This document shows positions 44,031-55,783 of a DNA stretch of 64,000 bases, in pieces. Every line of letters begins with the position of its first letter. Within the stretch, counting starts at the first letter, position 1. Below the pieces are notes generated by a model. The model was given only the letters and a program-made list of their open reading frames with translations, was not told the origin of the DNA and searched no databases. The DNA comes from Bactrocera neohumeralis. Its lineage: Eukaryota > Arthropoda > Insecta > Diptera > Tephritidae. The position numbers and the translations under genes were made by a program. The DNA lies in NCBI RefSeq assembly GCF_024586455.1, contig NW_026089623.1, positions 6,259,367 to 6,323,366 of the forward strand, written 5' to 3'.

Positions 44031-44375
44031 ACCTAAGTCTTGCAGGGTAACTCTAACAGAAATTTGGGTAACAAATACTTTTGTTATGTATCTCTTACAT
44101 ATTTACACATGTTTTAATTATTATTCAAATATTTTAAGCGCGTAAAAAATCAATCAGCTGTGTCTTTTATTTGTTTTATATTACAAGCTCTTCACACAAG
44201 AGCTTTTCTGTAAAAAAACAAAAGGAGACAAACTGATTTCGAACTGGTCACCGTTTATGGTAAACGATGGATGTAAAAGTATACAACATGATAGCATGAA
44301 TGTTTATATTTGTTTATTCCTTGCGAAATGTCGAATCCAAAGATAAAAATAAAGTATGCGTTTTCAAACCTTTTG

Positions 44376-44475
44376 NNNNNNNNNNNNNNNNNNNNNNNNN
44401 NNNNNNNNNNNNNNNNNNNNNNNNNNNNNNNNNNNNNNNNNNNNNNNNNNNNNNNNNNNNNNNNNNNNNNNNNNN
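44376..44475. other. Assembly gap (100 N)
   Basis: A run of exactly 100 N, probably a scaffold gap of unknown true size. Confidence 0.95.
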
Positions 44476-44962
44476 TTGAAGAAGAATATGTCTTGTTGAA
44501 ATTTATTTGATTATACGTTAGCAAACCATAATCTTTGAAAACCGGTATAATGTAATTTTTCCAGGGTTACGTCGAGTCATCGATAATGAAGCAAGAATTT
44601 GGAAATAAATTGTCAATATTGTTTTCCGCTTTTCCAAGAAGTCGTGATCTTTTAAGAACTCTACAATCATAATAAAACCCGGGTTCGCTGCAATAATGCT
44701 CGGTTTCCATACTTAAGCTGTGCTTAAGATAAAACAGGAAAATGGTGTTTTACAGTTCATACTTAAGTTATGCTTATGTACTGAAAATTGAAGACTTAAT
44801 TAGGTTTTTGTTTTGACTTGGTTTGAATTTTCAGTTTTTGTGAAAAGAAGATTAATATGAAATTATTTTTTGTGAAAAAAGTGTAGAATCGGATTGGCAA
44901 TGCGATTGGGACAGTGACCCAGAATACGATGACCTGTGGAATATTATAATAATATATAGCAG

Positions 44963-45440
44963 GGTTCTCATTTACTACTCCGTAGCAGCAAAATTTCTAG
45001 AATTATTGCTATGCTATCGCTACCGCTCTCACTTTGGCGGGAGCCACAGCATAGTCTTAGCATAATAATGTAAAAGTATGTGCTCTACTCTGCTCCGAGT
45101 TTTGTTAGGTAAAAAACTATAGCTGTTGCGATAGCAAAAAATTAAATGCTGCGCTATGCTTAGGCGTAGCGGTAGCAAAAAATTGGGAGCGGCAGCAGAG
45201 CGGAGCTAATGAAAATTTTCATGTGCTACAGCTCCCGCATGTGTTTGTTGTTTTTTTCTTTTTTGCTGTTTTTTGTCATAATATTTGAATTAATTGAATA
45301 ATTCAAACAAAAAAATGTTATGCAAATCACTTTGGCACTTGTTGCATCAAGTGACTTTATAAATCTAAAATCAAATATATTAAGAAATGTTTTAATAAAG
45401 TGAATTAGACAATAATTGAATAAATTATAAAAAAAAGGGA
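44963..45440. repeat. Right-end fragment of the hAT-like element family seen at 5296-7169
   Basis: Starts CAGGGTTCTCATTTACTACT. It matches 7169 down to about 6680 (inverted), including TTTGGCACTTGTTGCATCAAG. It is truncated at about 45440 with no left end. Confidence 0.75.
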
Positions 45441-45829
45441 ATTCTATACTCAATATTATATCTAAAGTTGAAGTTCACGAGATATTTTATGTTTAATGGT
45501 TTCACGAATATTTAATAGGTAAATTAAAGAAAATGCAATACATGTTATATCAATCAGTTTAACATATTTGTACAACATAAATAAATACAAACTTCACAAT
45601 TTTTCGAATAACTTATATACATTAACATAAACATTTATTTATATACATACATATGTAGACCAATCTTTAGTGATGTAAATAAACAAAAAAGCAATAAATT
45701 CAAAACATTTACATAAATAAACCATATATGGAAATTCTAATTACATAATGAAATACAGTGTGCTATCGATTTTAAATAAATAAGTTTATCTAAATCTAAA
45801 CGACGTTTAACAACTTTTTTAATTTTCTT
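45441..45829. other. AT-rich sequence without a recognised gene
   Basis: May include the 3' end of the MULE-type element. CAGTGTGCTATCG at 45757 was considered as an end but has no visible partner. Confidence 0.4.
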
Positions 45830-47128
45830 TACACGCTCGACATTCTTTTTTTTTTCGCACACCGATCCCTGAGTGTATTTTTTCTATGGTTGATTTAACT
45901 TCAATCATTTCTTTTTTTAAATGTTTTATGATTTCATATACACCACATTTTTTCTCCCTACAATTACTTTAAGCCTACGGTGCCAAGCCTCGATTGAATT
46001 TTGAGTGCGTGGAAAATTATCCTTAAAAGAATCCGAAACTCACCAAAAATTTGATCCGCCTTCTTATTTTCACTAATGTACTGGTTTTTAAACCAAGCAC
46101 ACAATTTTTTAAAATCTCTGTCTGTCGAGCTACTCTTCAGTTCACTGAAATAATCTGACACACATTCTGGGGGAACAAATGATAAACTTTTCAGCATACG
46201 AACAGCTATGCTGCAACTTTCATCATTGCCATATTTTTGAGAAAGCCTTTCTTTCTGAACTCGTCTCCAAATGATCTGGCCAAAGTGAAATAGACACCCT
46301 TAATATCGGGCATCAGGAAAATACTCTTTTGCCGCAGACGAGACGGTTCGCTCAAAATCAGTAATAATTCTTTGCAGATTAAGATTAATATTCTGTGCTA
46401 AAGCCAAATTAAATAGTTGATGAAAAAATTCAGTGTACGCCTGCTTGGATTTTTTGCTCATCAGGCAAAAAACTAGAGGCACAAATTGACCATCAATTAG
46501 CCCTTGTATGGTGAATCGTTGGCGAAAAACTTTCGGTACAACAAAAAACGTCCCATCCATCACCCAGCAGTGTGACCTCTCCAATTCCTTTAGGGAACTC
46601 GTTGTGCCCATAAAAATGTTCTTTTCACCATCGAAATCCCAATCACTCAACACAAATAATTCTCCCTCCAGGTATTTCAAATGGTCCGGTATATTAATTT
46701 CCTGTACATTTCCTGGTTCGTTGGTATATGTACCCTTTCGAAGTCGGCTTATTTTAATTTTTTTGGGTCGTTTCGATGGTAAGTACACCCGGCGGTCTGG
46801 TCGGCAATCTACAACGGCTTCCCTAATAATTTGGGAAGGCGCCAGTGAAGATGATGTACTCAAATCCTTTACTTTGTTGTTCGCCTGTGCCATAGATACT
46901 TGATGGGCCTTTGGATCATGATTATGGGCAGTAGGAGCGCGTAGAATTAAATGATCGCCACTATTTTCTTTTGTCACAACAACACTTTTACACATTAGGG
47001 ATTTTCTTTGCGCATACGACCAGCGGAACTCTTTCTTCTTTTCATTTTTGGAATGAATGGTAATCAAAACCATCCAAAAATATTTTATTACTTGCTTTGT
47101 TTGACACAGTAACGATGACTTCCATTTT
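45830..47128 (-). pseudogene. Mutator-like (MULE) transposase with FLYWCH finger
   Basis: Minus strand. The N-terminus MEVIVTVSNKASNKIFLDGF (47127) and then, after a frameshift near 47045, EFRWSYAQRKSLMCKS...APTAHNHD form a FLYWCH-type zinc finger (W, C, H-x-H). The MULE domain has VMDGTFFVVPKVF with the first catalytic Asp (46555), IITDFERT with the second, and GCLFHFGQIIWRRVQ. After a frameshift near 46010 the text is PRTQNSIEAWHRRLK with the catalytic Glu. There is one in-frame TAA at 46300-46302, and the 370-codon span 45964-47073 is otherwise open. Three lesions, all catalytic residues retained: a recent casualty. Confidence 0.8.
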
Positions 47129-47441
47129 CTTTAAATTTAAATATTATTTAACACGATATTTAATCAAAAATATAACTATACAATTTTAATCACAATTAAT
47201 TACACGTAATGTGATAAATAATATGAAAAAATGCATATGGTAAAATAATTGTAGAAAAGGTAACGGTACTATTTGTATTTTAAGTCATATGTGTGTACAT
47301 ATATTGGTTAATGGATGACAATGTTTTATTATGTTCTGATTTTCTATATTCTTTTGTTTTCTACTCGATAACAATGCTGCTGAAAACCAAAGTTTTCTTG
47401 TCCCTTGCATATATTGCTAATTTTGCCAACCTTTGTTACAT
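47129..47441. other. AT-rich spacer
   Basis: Nothing recognised. It may hold the 5' end of the MULE element. Confidence 0.4.
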
Positions 47442-47515
47442 GCAGCAATAGCTCAGTGGTTAGAGTCTGCAGCTGTCATGCAAGGGTTTTGGGTTCAAAT
47501 CCGGGTCTGAGCCGC
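47442..47515 (+). repeat. tRNA-like sequence (pseudo-tRNA or SINE head)
   Basis: A-box-like TAGCTCAGTGGTTAGAG and B box GGTTCAAATCC with tRNA spacing. The anticodon loop could read CTGTCAT (GTC, Asp-type). The acceptor ends do not pair and the T stem has mismatches, so a working tRNA is unlikely. A T run follows at 47516. Confidence 0.45.
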
Positions 47516-47659
47516 TTTTTTAAATACTATTTTTTTTAGCTTTTTAGTCGCTAAATTGATGAAATAATTATTTTTTTCCTCAAATCCGTCATGCGTTCTT
47601 GTCTATATCTATATATTGTCATATATGGGTACATATATGATATCCGTATTTATGAAGTA

Positions 47660-47908
47660 AATAAATTACACTGGGAAAAATGCTCAGATCTCAAATTAGC
47701 AGATCCCAATTGTCATACCCCATCACAAATCGACATATTATTAGGCAGTGACTTAATACCTCAAATAATTCTTGAAGGTATAGGAAAATCTCCAATAAAT
47801 TTTCAGCCCAAAATACAATCTTTGGGTGGATTAGATTTGGATTGGAAGTCCCTGAAAAAATCAATTCTTTCACCACACAAGTGGAAAATATCTCAAACGA
47901 GTTCTTAA
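47660..47908 (+). pseudogene. BEL aspartic protease region
   Basis: LKLADPNCHTPSQIDILLGS matches the BEL peptidase segment (LADP...IDILLGAD). The N-terminal half with the DTG-type active site is missing. Stops follow at 47908. Confidence 0.65.
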
Positions 47909-48029
47909 ATAATCAACTTAAAAATTCTGGCAAATAGAAGAATTACCCCAAGTCACCCAACTTTCTAGAAGAAGACTAGGCATGCGAAGCCAATCACAAT
48001 TCCACAACAGCAAGAAACGAACATGGTCG

Positions 48030-48896
48030 TTATGTTGTGTGATTGCCATTCAAACCAACTTTTCCTGAAACCATAGCTCTAGGCCACTCTAGAATATCAG
48101 CAGTCCACCAATTTCTAAGCCTAGAAAAAGGCCTGATAAAGAAAAGTGAGCTTAAAACGGCATACGATAATGTGATGGATGAAAATCTTGACCTCAATCC
48201 TATGGAAGAAGCTGTATCATATGAAAAGGTATCTAAAGGTAGATATTTATCTTTTTATCTGCCACATCATGAGGTAATAATACCTGACAAAATTGCAACA
48301 ATGCCTCAAAGACTACGAGCTCAGGCAAATCATTTAATTATGTACTATACACAGGGCCAACGTTACAACCTGATCGCATGTTGCTAATTCTAAATTGCAG
48401 CATGTTTAAATACGTTTTCAATGGGGATGTAGAAAAAAATGTACAGACAAATTGTAGTACATGATTTCCAGCGTTTAGTCTTCCGCAAATCAAGTAATAG
48501 TCCAATTAGCGACTACAAACTTAAAACCGTCACCTTTGGCATTAATTGTGCACCCTATTTGGCCATTAGAACATTACATGAAGTGGCAAAAAAATGCAAC
48601 AAATTTGCCTTTAGCATCTTCTGTGTTGCAAACACAAAACTTACGTGGACGGCATACTATCAGGTAGCCACAGTATCGCATTAGCATGCGAATCACTATC
48701 GCAAGTGATCAAAGCATTAAATTCAGCAGGTTTCCCCTTAAAGAAGATTACATCAAATCACCCTGAAATAATAAAACACATTAAAAAGGAAGACTTATTA
48801 GATACAAATTTCCTTAAATTTGAAACGGCCAGTACAACAAAAACCCTAGAGATTCAATGGAATGCGATAACAGATTCAATTCTCATATACAATTGA
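48030..48896 (+). pseudogene. BEL reverse transcriptase, inactive
   Basis: LPFKPTFPETIALGHSRISA, then SLEKGLIKKSELKTAYDNVM and YLPHHEVI are BEL RT N-terminal blocks (48030-48270). KTVTFGINCAPYLAIRTLHE lies at about 48525. The catalytic box at 48642-48653 reads TAC GTG GAC GGC, that is YVDG in place of YVDD, so one catalytic Asp is lost. Frameshifts occur near 48350, 48430 and 48640. Confidence 0.75.
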
Positions 48897-48909
48897 GTCA
48901 ATATCTGCA

Positions 48910-49440
48910 ATGTCCGCCATTACAAAACGCCAAATACTTTCCTCGGTGGCAAAACTTTTAATTATAATGATTCAAGCTAAAATCCTCATTCCAGAATTGT
49001 GGCAAGATGGCACTGAATGGGATGAACAGGTAAAACATTTACGTTTAGTGAAATGGGTTCAATTTGCTAACAACTTACATACTATATCTGAAATTCGAAT
49101 CCCTCGATGGGTAAATTTCACCCCTAACATTAACGCAGAATTACACGGTTTCTGTGATGCCTCTGAAAAGGCTTATTGCGCAACAGTTTACGTACGCATT
49201 CAGTACGATAACAAAATATCTTCACACCTCTTAGTAACAAAAGCAAAAGTTGCACCTTTGAAGACACTCAGTCTGCCACGGCTTGAACTGAATGGTCTTC
49301 TGTTAGCAAAATTAATTTCAACAGTCCAAACCCATCTCAAATTAAACGATCATAAAATGTATCTTTGGTCAAGCTCAGAGATAGTTTTAGCATGGTTAGA
49401 AAAACCACCCTATACCTGGAAGACCTATGTATGTATCTAA
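48910..49440 (+). pseudogene. BEL RNase H region
   Basis: AELHGFCDASEKAYCATVYV is the BEL RNase H core (D in CDAS). LPRLELNGLLLAKLISTVQT and LWSSSEIVLAWL follow; the family usually has a D in W-x-D-S, here SSSE. The frame stops at 49438. Confidence 0.75.
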
Positions 49441-49744
49441 CCGAATATCTTAAATCTTAGACTTATTAGTTGGCTCAGCAAAATGGCAACATGTTGCAAT
49501 TGCAGATAACCCAGCGGATCTTGGGAAAAGACGTTGCAAGCCACAGCACCTCACCAGCACTACACTCTGGTGGAACGGTCCCACATGGCTAACAGAATCA
49601 CCAGAATTCTGGCCAAAGTCTCCTGCTCGGAATATCATACCTCCGGAAAGTCGGAAAATAGAAAGTTTTCATATCACTCCAGAAGAGAATGATATTCTCT
49701 ACAGATTTTCATCATTTATTAGAGCACTAAGGGTAGTCGCTTAT

Positions 49745-50914
49745 ATGAACCAATTCATTCAAAGACTTAAACAAAAAATGAAAGGAGTACTAAATGATCC
49801 TTGCGTACAACTAACGCATTCCGACTTGCAACATGCCAAGGTCAGTCTAATATTATATACACAAACTCGCTATTTCAGCAAAGAGAAATCAAAGTTGCTC
49901 GAAAAGCGACCTCTCGAAAAGGGAAGCTCACTTCTCGTCTTAAATTCATTCTTGAACTCTAAGGGGCTAATACGGGCAAATGGAAGACTAGCCAACTCCA
50001 GCATAAGTTACAACGAACGACATCCCATCATTATTCCAGAGAAATCCCGTTTTACTTACCTATTTCTAACATATCTGCACCAGCTTACACTGCATGGTGA
50101 GCATCGCTTAATGCAACAAATGGTCCGTCAAGAATTTTTTATACCGCGACTAAAGCCACAAATCAAAAGGACGATTTTCATGCGTAAACCATGTACCATG
50201 TACAAACACAAAATGGGTACGCAAATCATGGCAGCTTTACCACCTCAACGCTGCAACTATGCTCTACCCTTTACCATCACTGGGGTTGATTTTGCTGGAC
50301 CTTTCCAGATAAAGGCCTCCATGTTAAGGTCTTCTTCATTTAGAAAAGGGTATGTGGCTGTCTTTGTCTTTAAGTCCCATTTAAAGAAAACGGCTGGTAG
50401 TCATAAATTCAATTATGAGGAGTTTACTACACTGCTCACTCGTATCGAAGCCGTGTTAAATTTAAGACCCATATCACCCCTCTCGCAAGATCCCTCCGAA
50501 TTCACAGCTCATACAACTGGTCATTTCCTCAGAGGAGCTCCTCTTCTCGCCATACCTGAGACAAAAGGAGACTCACTCAATTTAGTAAATCGATGGGAAA
50601 TAATTAAGATTCTCCATCACGAATTCAGCCACAGATGGAAGGAAGACTATCTCAAATGGAGGTCCCATAAGAGATATCGATGGAAAACGGCCCAGAAGGA
50701 AGCCAATGCAGGAGAATGCGTCATCATACAGAACGAATGCCTTCCTCCAACAGAATGGCGACTAGGCCGCATTGAAAAGGTTCATCGAGGATCAGATGAT
50801 CACATAAGAGTAGTCGATGTTCGAACACCAACCGGCATATTAACTCGACCAGTCGCCAAAATGTGTTTTCTTCCAAACAGCGTACAACAACTTCAACCAA
50901 AAACCGCAAAATAA
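49745..50914 (+). pseudogene. BEL integrase with central deletion
   Basis: 389 codons without a stop. The zinc-binding N-terminal region (YLHQLTLHGEHRLMQQMVRQ) and TITGVDFAGPFQIKA with the first catalytic Asp are present. Directly after YVAVFVFK the sequence jumps to HKFNYEEFTTLLTRIEAVLN. The central core with the other catalytic residues is therefore missing, although the frame stays open. The C-terminal DUF5641-like part (GSDDHIRVVDVRTPTG and ITRPVAKMCFLP-like text) is intact. Confidence 0.8.
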
Positions 50915-51097
50915 CTCGCAAAATTAATCGAAAAATAATAAATCAATTCCGGTAATTCGAAATTAACGCGCTTTATAATCCGTACATAAAAATAAACTCA
51001 AACAAGCGCGTTGAAGAACAAGCAATTATACATATACATATGTATAGATATGTAGCTACAACAACTAAATTATAACATTATAAATAAAATCAATTTC

Positions 51098-51511
51098 ATG
51101 CAATCTTATATTCCCATAGAAATGGACGTAGAGGAGACCCAAACCACCTCCAACACCGTAAGGTCCGAAATGGCTACACCCAAAGCGTCGGATACACCTG
51201 TAGCCGCTCCAAGGACCCGGGTTATGCGACCACCCCCATCCACCGCAGCAGTCAGGAAGATACGAGTAGAGCAGCTGTTGGAGCCACAGAGGCCTCCATG
51301 TTGCAGCCTCTGCCATCGCCCATACGCCCTGAAAAGATGTACCATTTTTAAGAGCATGAAGCCCGCTCAACGACAGCAGGTTTCAAGAGCCCACGGGCAT
51401 TGCATATCCTGCCTGGCAAATGACCACGCCACCATAGAGTGCTGGGCCGACGGCGCCTGTCAATATTGCCAGAGGCCACATCACACTCTATTTCATCGAT
51501 TTACCCGCTGA
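51098..51511 (+). CDS. Gag-like zinc-finger ORF upstream of BEL LTR
   Basis: 137 codons starting MQSYIPIEMDVEETQTTSNT. A proline-rich segment is followed by three Cys/His clusters: CSLCHRPYALKRC, HGHCISCLANDHATIEC and CQYCQRPHHTLFH. These resemble the zinc-finger tail of BEL gag proteins. It follows the pol stop by 183 bp, not the usual gag-before-pol order, so this is probably a separate gag-only or deletion-derived element whose 3' LTR is at 51734. An Arg-rich continuation ending SVLSTLQQLQRLLAD lies in another frame at about 51550-51707, so the original protein was longer and a frameshift near 51511-51545 truncated it. Confidence 0.6.
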   Translation: MQSYIPIEMDVEETQTTSNTVRSEMATPKASDTPVAAPRTRVMRPPPSTAAVRKIRVEQLLEPQRPPCCSLCHRPYALKRCTIFKSMKPAQRQQVSRAHGHCISCLANDHATIECWADGACQYCQRPHHTLFHRFTR

Positions 51512-51722
51512 GCCAATACTTCGGAAAATCGCTCCAACACCCGTACCAGACCACGCAGCGATCCTACTCGGCGACGACGAAGCAGCCAACCAACCACCAT
51601 ACGTTCACGGCCATCTCCGCCACGCCACACTCATCGCCAGCAACAACGACGCTCAACAGGGTTGACCTCTGTACTGAGTACACTGCAACAGCTGCAGAGG
51701 CTCCTAGCCGATTAATTCGCTT

Positions 51723-51733
51723 AGGGGGGCCGG
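51723..51733 (+). promoter_or_regulatory. Polypurine tract
   Basis: AGGGGGGCCGGGA directly precedes the LTR start TGTTCACATGAG. Confidence 0.65.
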
Positions 51734-52215
51734 GATGTTCACATGAGTTATGAGCGTTCTGCAACATCCCACATCACATCACATCACGTCACAACAGTTC
51801 ACAGCACACACCACTACACACACACATATCAAGCACAGTACCTAACACCGCTCATTATTACAACACAACAACCACACGATCATCAACGAGACGACTCGGA
51901 ATAATCTAATATTCACCACCCAAACTATCAAGAGGGATAGATCCGAACGGGATCCGTCTCTTATCGTTTCGTCCGTGAAGCAAGAAGTTCGACCGTATTT
52001 ATTAATTTTTTCACTTGTTCTACAGCAACAACCACCGCACTTTCCTTTTTCATAAACCACCAAGTGACGGAGTGACGTGATCATCGAGTTCGCCAACAGT
52101 GTCCAGCAGTGGATTTTCTTCAAATACATCGTGTTTTACATACGATAAATAAATATTATATCGTGAAAAGAAAAGTTCTTTGCGTTGTGTTTTCCTTTAT
52201 TAAGATCAGTGCCTT
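51734..52215 (+). repeat. BEL LTR (3' LTR of the gag-like element; right edge approximate)
   Basis: TGTTCACATGAGTTATGAGC onward matches the minus-strand LTR at 10752-5136. The right edge is estimated from similarity ending around 52215. Confidence 0.65.
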
Positions 52216-53376
52216 CCCATTCCAGGATTGTGTAAATAGTAAGCTTGGGTAAGTTCGAAAAGTAATAGAAAAAAACAAAAAAACAAAAAAAAAATAACTT
52301 ATGCAGACACTTATATTCATATTTTATACAATCGACCTTAAGTAACAACCAAAGTTGGAAAGTAAAATACACAAATATGTATATAAATAATAACGATCAA
52401 ATTCCACAAATTTACACAAATTTCCATGTGTACTTAAAGTGCATACTTGTACCTCACCAATTTTCTTTTCCCGCTTTATTCGTACTGTAAAGTAATATAC
52501 ATACATACGGCATACAATTTGCCTATGCCGGTATATACTACCTTTAAATTAAAACTTTTTAAACTTTCGGGAATTAATTAAAAATTTAGAAAAACTAATC
52601 GGAGCATTAATTAGGAATTAGGAAAATTGAATTTATTAAAAATTAAGTAATCAAAAAAAGACTATAAGGTCAAAACCAAAAAAAAAAAATACAATTTGCA
52701 AAAAAAGCCCATACTTGTACATAGGTATTGGCATTCTAATTTTTCACACATACATACATATTCGTACATACTTTCAAAGAATAATTCGGCACCTTTCCAG
52801 CAATACCCCTGGTTCTTGTTAAAACACAAGTCCTCTTGGTCTTGTTAAAGCACAAGCAAGCAGGATTGCAAACAAAAAAATTTAAGCATATTATGCAGAC
52901 TCATATACAAAGGTTATTAACCTTTTTTTCTCTTTTCACTATCGCTCGTATACACAAGAATACTTGTATAAAGAAAACAAGAACAAAGTTAAAAGCACAA
53001 CTAAATAAGAACTGGGAATAAGGAAAACGAAATATGCGTTTTCTCTTATTTTCACCTCTTATAGTAACTAAATGAACGGAGATTCTAAGGAATCTAAATC
53101 AACAAAATATCTAAAAGTGGAAAAAATGATTTCTGAAGAAAAGAGCCCATGTACACCTGCAGAAGCTACACCCTCAAAACAAGGTCCTACAAAGCAAAAC
53201 AATCTGAAAACTATTTCATATACTAAATTTTAAAGCAAATGCTTTACAAAATGCTACAAAAAGTTGTTCAAAGACTTCAGATTGAAGTGACTGGTTTTGT
53301 TATTCTGAGGTACAAGCTCACTTATACGAGTATACAGACAGACAGAAATTTGACCTGGACTGGTCCATTTAAATTA
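52216..53376. other. AT-rich sequence without a recognised gene
   Basis: No supportable gene. Frames at 52836-53021 and 52136-52506 are short and unrecognised. A few codons at 53070-53215 (MNGDSKESKSTKYLKVEKMI) resemble a gag-like start but stop soon. Confidence 0.45.
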
Positions 53377-53380
53377 CGCG

Positions 53381-53594
53381 AGTTATAGATTAAAAACGTT
53401 GTTTACTGTTCGGTAGTGAGCATCAGTCTGACTCTGCCATCAGATCAGCAACTCGAGTCTGCCCGAATGTGTGGGTGTACCGCACATTCCAACAGACTCA
53501 AAATATGCTGAGTCTGCTGTTTTGGTCACGTACTGGCTGATCATGCGATGTGGTGCACAACTGCATGACGTCAGACGTAACCTGAGATGTAACT
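53381..53594 (-). repeat. 3' LTR of gypsy-type provirus
   Basis: 214 bp. I find one clear mismatch against the other LTR (CCAACAGACTC against CCAAAAGACTC). Confidence 0.9.
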
Positions 53595-54369
53595 CCCCCA
53601 GAGCCACTCTGAGAAGTCTCCTGACTTCTTTTATTTATGATTTTCAAACTTATCTTTTCATTTTTTCTTTTACATAAGTAAATAGTAACAATAATTATAC
53701 TTATTAATATTGTTATAATTAGTGAGGCACTTATGCCATAGGATACGTTTTTATGATATTTTAGTTCCTCTATTTCTTTAATGTTCTTGAAATGATTTGG
53801 TACAATATCTTCAAATTTTATTTTTGACTCATAGCTTTGGTTTAAAATTTTTATAGGATGTATCAGTCTATCAACAAATTTAGTCTTGTTGTAACTAAAT
53901 TTTTCGTCATTAATTTTAATTTCACATTTCTCAAAATTTAATATATAGTTATTTTGCAGTACAAAATCTCTGTCATCACAATTTTGTATAAGTTTCAATT
54001 TTTTTGCATTCTTGATGATTAAAGTATCATCGCTTATTTCTTGTATTATTGTAGTATTGTTATATTTAAATTCACAAGCGTTAAAAAAATACAATTCCTA
54101 CTTAATTTTAGTTTTCTTAATAACGTATTATCTTCATATTTATAATGTTTTTTATTTATTGTTAAAATTTTTTCATCCTCATGAACTATTTGCAATTTTC
54201 GTTTGTTTGGAAGAGGCATAATTAATTTTACATATACTTTAAAAAAACTCTTTGGTATTTGAATGGCGAACACAAGTGCTTCATTTTTGAAAGCTTCTAC
54301 TCCTACCTTGGCCAGTTTCAGTTTATAAAAATCTATGTCAAAGTTATCTATTTCTTCTTTAGTTAACAT
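53498..54369 (-). pseudogene. Env-like glycoprotein of the gypsy-type provirus, broken frame
   Basis: Two minus-strand frames, 54369-54046 and 54094-53498, overlap near 54070 in different phases, so the gene is interrupted by a frameshift. Near the end of the second frame is a hydrophobic membrane anchor (about 53670-53740) followed by a KRKNEK basic cytoplasmic tail. This layout matches the envelope-like third ORF of insect errantiviruses. The N-terminal surface part is short, and deletion upstream is likely. The frame runs on into the LTR. The product cannot be complete. Confidence 0.6.
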
Positions 54370-54686
54370 CCCCGGATGTATTAAATTGTTTTTAGCGGCG
54401 GCTATATTATTTTGAACTTCATGTTTATGACGGTTTTTTTTTTTTATTTGTTATAATCCCCATTAAATGCCCTTAAGCTAAATGTATCTTCATCCCTCTC
54501 GTTTGGGTTTTCAATATTTGCCAATTTCATTGGACTTTTTATATTAGTAGGATGAACGTTCTGTAGTGGATTAATTCGGTAATACGGTTGATCTTTATGC
54601 CGTACTCTTTTGTAATTTTTTATCGGTCCGGTCGATCTCAGTTTTATATAGTCTTCTCTGTACTTATTTCTATTGTGTATGGTGAG

Positions 54687-55151
54687 TTATTTCTTCTGGT
54701 CTATTGTATTTTTTAAAATAGTTGGATCAATACTATTTCTTGCGTTATTGGGTGTACATTTTATGGTTGAGTGATAGCGATCATTATAGTTACCTATAAC
54801 GATCTGTATCCTCATTTCTGTTGAGAGACTTGGATCCTCAATTTCTGTTAGTTTTTCTAACAAGGTTGAGTGTAGCCTCCCAATGTCTGCATTTCCTGTA
54901 TGGCTATTTGGTTTTGTATGATGGACTTCTACATTTTCGGCATTTAAATATTTTATTAATTGTTCTGCTCTATCATTCATAAATCTCTGAAAAGTAGCTG
55001 GGGCATTTTTCAACCCGAAAGGCATTCGGACGTATTCATATAGTCCTGCTGGAGTGACAAAAGCTGTTTTCTGGATGTCCCTTTCTGCCATTAAAATCTG
55101 ATGGTAACCTTTTGCTAGATCTATGGTGCTAAAGTACTGTGCTTTGCCCAA
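54687..55151 (-). pseudogene. Gypsy RT fragment fused to integrase tail by deletion
   Basis: The first half is gypsy RT: YFSTIDLAKGYHQILM with the first palm Asp, then TAFVTPAGLYEYVRMPFGLK and ATFQRFMN. Directly after this comes sequence of a different type (EQLIKYLNAENVEVHHTKPN, then GNYNDRYHSTIKCTPN), which is integrase from the DDE Glu region to the C-terminus. The RT catalytic YxDD box, RNase H and most of integrase are deleted, yet the reading frame is preserved across the junction near 54955. Confidence 0.75.
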
Positions 55152-55543
55152 TTCATCTAAGATTCATTCGATATTCGGTAGAGGATACTTATCGTCTACA
55201 GTCAATTGGTTTAACCTCCTATAATCAACCACTAGCCTGAATTTTTGAATTCCCGAATTATCTATCTTTTTCGGTATTATTAGAATAGGTGAGCTATATC
55301 TACTGTGACTTTTTCTAATTAGATAAGTTTATTGAAATGCTTTAATAATTTTTTCGATTCCTTTTTCTCATTTGTTTTTAAATGATCAAGGTTGATGTTT
55401 TTTACTTCACTTATATCTAATGAATAAACTTGCTCTTGCATAGTTTTCATATAGAATGGAAGATTCACACCATTTTTTTAAATTTTTGTCATTTTTTCGA
55501 AATCAATGGTTTTAACGTTTTTTAAAAAGGAAATCATTTCCTA

Positions 55544-55783
55544 TTAACAAATCATATAACTAGATTTTTTCATTATACTTATGGTTGAACCAGAGTCGAC
55601 CAAAGCATAAAATTTTTTCTCAAAAAATGTTAATATTATTACAATTCCTTCAAAGGGAGATACATATCTTAAGTTTCTTTCGACTCTTTGCCTAATTGTA
55701 AGTTGATTTATTGCTGCATTTTGTGCAGCTATCTGTGTTAACGATGCCAAGCATTGAGTTGGCATTTCTATTTGCTCTGCCAT
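55544..55783 (-). pseudogene. Gypsy-type protease fragment
   Basis: FYALVDSGSTISIMKKSSY carries the D-S-G catalytic triplet of retroviral-type aspartic proteases. About 50 codons precede it. The gag region upstream is reduced to homopolymer-rich DNA. Stop at 55544. Confidence 0.6.

Larger units (their letters stand above)
47660..50914 (+). mobile_element. BEL-type LTR retrotransposon pol region (gag and 5' LTR missing)
   Basis: Protease, reverse transcriptase, RNase H and integrase follow in BEL order across several broken frames. The left edge near 47660 is truncated within the protease. The right edge is the pol stop at 50914. Confidence 0.8.

Noticed and set aside
44255..44524. Frames running through the N gap
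   Set aside because: They contain unknown bases and cannot be supported.
47442..47515. A functional tRNA-Asp gene
   Set aside because: Promoter boxes and a GTC-like anticodon are visible, but acceptor ends do not pair and the T stem has mismatches. It is kept as a tRNA-like repeat.
51439..51753. A separate 104-codon Ser/Thr-rich protein
   Set aside because: It is an alternative-frame reading over the end of the zinc-finger ORF, the polypurine tract and the LTR start.
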